A DNA stretch of 55,841 bases from a virus. The position numbers and the translations under genes were made by a program. Below are positions 55,302-55,841 of this stretch, piece by piece. The DNA is taken from IMG/VR virus record IMGVR_UViG_3300025086_000029, positions 1 through 55,841 of that record, one strand, 5' to 3'. Every line of letters begins with the position of its first letter. Position 1 is the stretch's first letter. The notes below the pieces were generated by a model. It saw only the letters and a list, made by a program, of their open reading frames with translations. It was not told where the DNA came from and did no database searches.

Positions 55302-55841
55302 TTATTTCTTCTTTAATTCATCGATTTCTGCTTTTAATTCTTTTATACTTTCTATAAGTACAGCACATAGTTTGCCGTAATCAACAGATTTAGTTTGCAT
55401 TTCATCATCAGCCGTCAATACAACCTCTGGTACTATAGTTTCCATATCTTGTGCTAATACACCTACTTGTTGCCTTGCATCTTCTACATCATTTCTTTTA
55501 TAGTAAACCCCTTGCATACGCATAACTTTATCTAAACCATTTGCTATAGGTTCTATGTCTGTTTTAAGTCTTTTATCAGAAAAGGCAGTTACATCATTAT
55601 TAAAAGTCGCCGCTCCAGCCGCAGACATATCAAGTGTAAGAACTGTAATGATAGACCCACCATCATTACCACTAAAAACTATGTCTTTGTCTGATACACG
55701 ACTTGACATAATAAAATCACCACCATTAGAATTAAGGATTAGTTTGCCAATAGTAGTGCCACCATCTTTTAATATTATATCGCCACCGTCTGCGTCTAAT
55801 GTAAGATCACCTGCAACATCTAGTGTCATGTCTCCAGAAGC
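55302..55841 (-). CDS. Tail fibre C-terminus with S74 intramolecular chaperone (runs off the right edge)
   Basis: 179 residues visible; the frame is open to the window edge (ASGDMTLDVAGDLTLDADGG). A repetitive beta shaft leads to FSDKRLKTDIEPIANGLDKV, then YYKRNDVEDARQQVGVLAQD and a C-terminal coiled coil ELKAEIDELKKK. This is the endosialidase-type chaperone (peptidase S74) that trimerises the fibre and then self-cleaves at the Ser of SDKRLK. Complements the fibre N-terminus at 1-100. Confidence 0.85.
   Translation of the reverse strand, partial: ASGDMTLDVAGDLTLDADGGDIILKDGGTTIGKLILNSNGGDFIMSSRVSDKDIVFSGNDGGSIITVLTLDMSAAGAATFNNDVTAFSDKRLKTDIEPIANGLDKVMRMQGVYYKRNDVEDARQQVGVLAQDMETIVPEVVLTADDEMQTKSVDYGKLCAVLIESIKELKAEIDELKKK

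Noticed and set aside
1-55841. Prophage or temperate features, CRISPR arrays, insertion sequences
   Set aside because: No integrase, repressor, att-like duplication, regularly spaced repeats or transposase was seen on either strand.

Overview
This window reads as an almost complete genome of an AT-rich, lytic, short-tailed (podovirus-like) phage. The layout and proteins resemble the marine HMO-2011-type podoviruses. That assignment is my inference from gene content; I could run no search. I see no integrase, repressor, attachment site, tRNA gene or CRISPR array. Host identity cannot be read from the sequence. The base composition and the marine-type virion proteins suggest an AT-rich marine bacterium, with low confidence.

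Nearly everything is on the minus strand and is read from about 40.8 kb leftwards to 1 and then, if the molecule is circular, from 55.8 kb down to 42.3 kb. Only a SNF2 helicase (40907-42346) and one small gene (22273-22563) are on the plus strand. Both window ends lie inside what looks like one tail-fibre gene: its N-terminus is at 1-100 and its endosialidase-type chaperone C-terminus at 55302-55841. The break is therefore probably a gap or window edge inside that gene.

Regions in order of minus-strand transcription. (1) Replication, 40.6-26.9 kb: conserved early proteins, SSB with a DDIPF tail, an archaeo-eukaryotic-type primase, UvrD-like helicase, DUF932, family A DNA polymerase with proofreading domain and HD nucleotidase. 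Embedded here is a putative thymine hypermodification cassette: thymidylate-synthase homologue, GT-B glycosyltransferase and a 5-hmdU DNA kinase/aGPT-Pplase-type helical protein. (2) Accessory region, 26.6-17.3 kb: T4-type lysozyme, about twenty small genes in mini-operons with their own sigma70-like promoters, a mannose-6-phosphate isomerase-type cupin, MazG, several Zn-ribbon microproteins, structured intergenic DNA, small terminase and a PD-(D/E)XK nuclease. (3) Between the terminase genes, 17.1-15.9 kb: two paralogous genes of unknown function, each with promoter and terminator. (4) Packaging and head, 15.7-4.9 kb: large terminase, portal, holin-like membrane proteins, GroES-like protein, scaffold and major capsid protein. 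(5) Small basic proteins, head-tail adaptors and fibres, 4.9-0.1 kb. (6) Fibre, nozzle and very large internal-virion-type proteins, 55.8-42.3 kb.

The most striking signal is composition. The whole transcription unit 15871-16454 (terminator, gene, leader and promoter) has no GA and a single TC on the plus strand. Its adjacent paralogue uses both steps freely, and the protein has lost almost every Asp and Glu. The depletion is strand-symmetric and covers non-coding parts, so it points to a DNA-level constraint on the TC/GA step. Together with the base-modification cassette, this is the best candidate for something undescribed here. A second candidate is a duplicated element of about 100 bases at 18.9 and 40.8 kb, placed just ahead of the small-terminase gene and of the early gene block.
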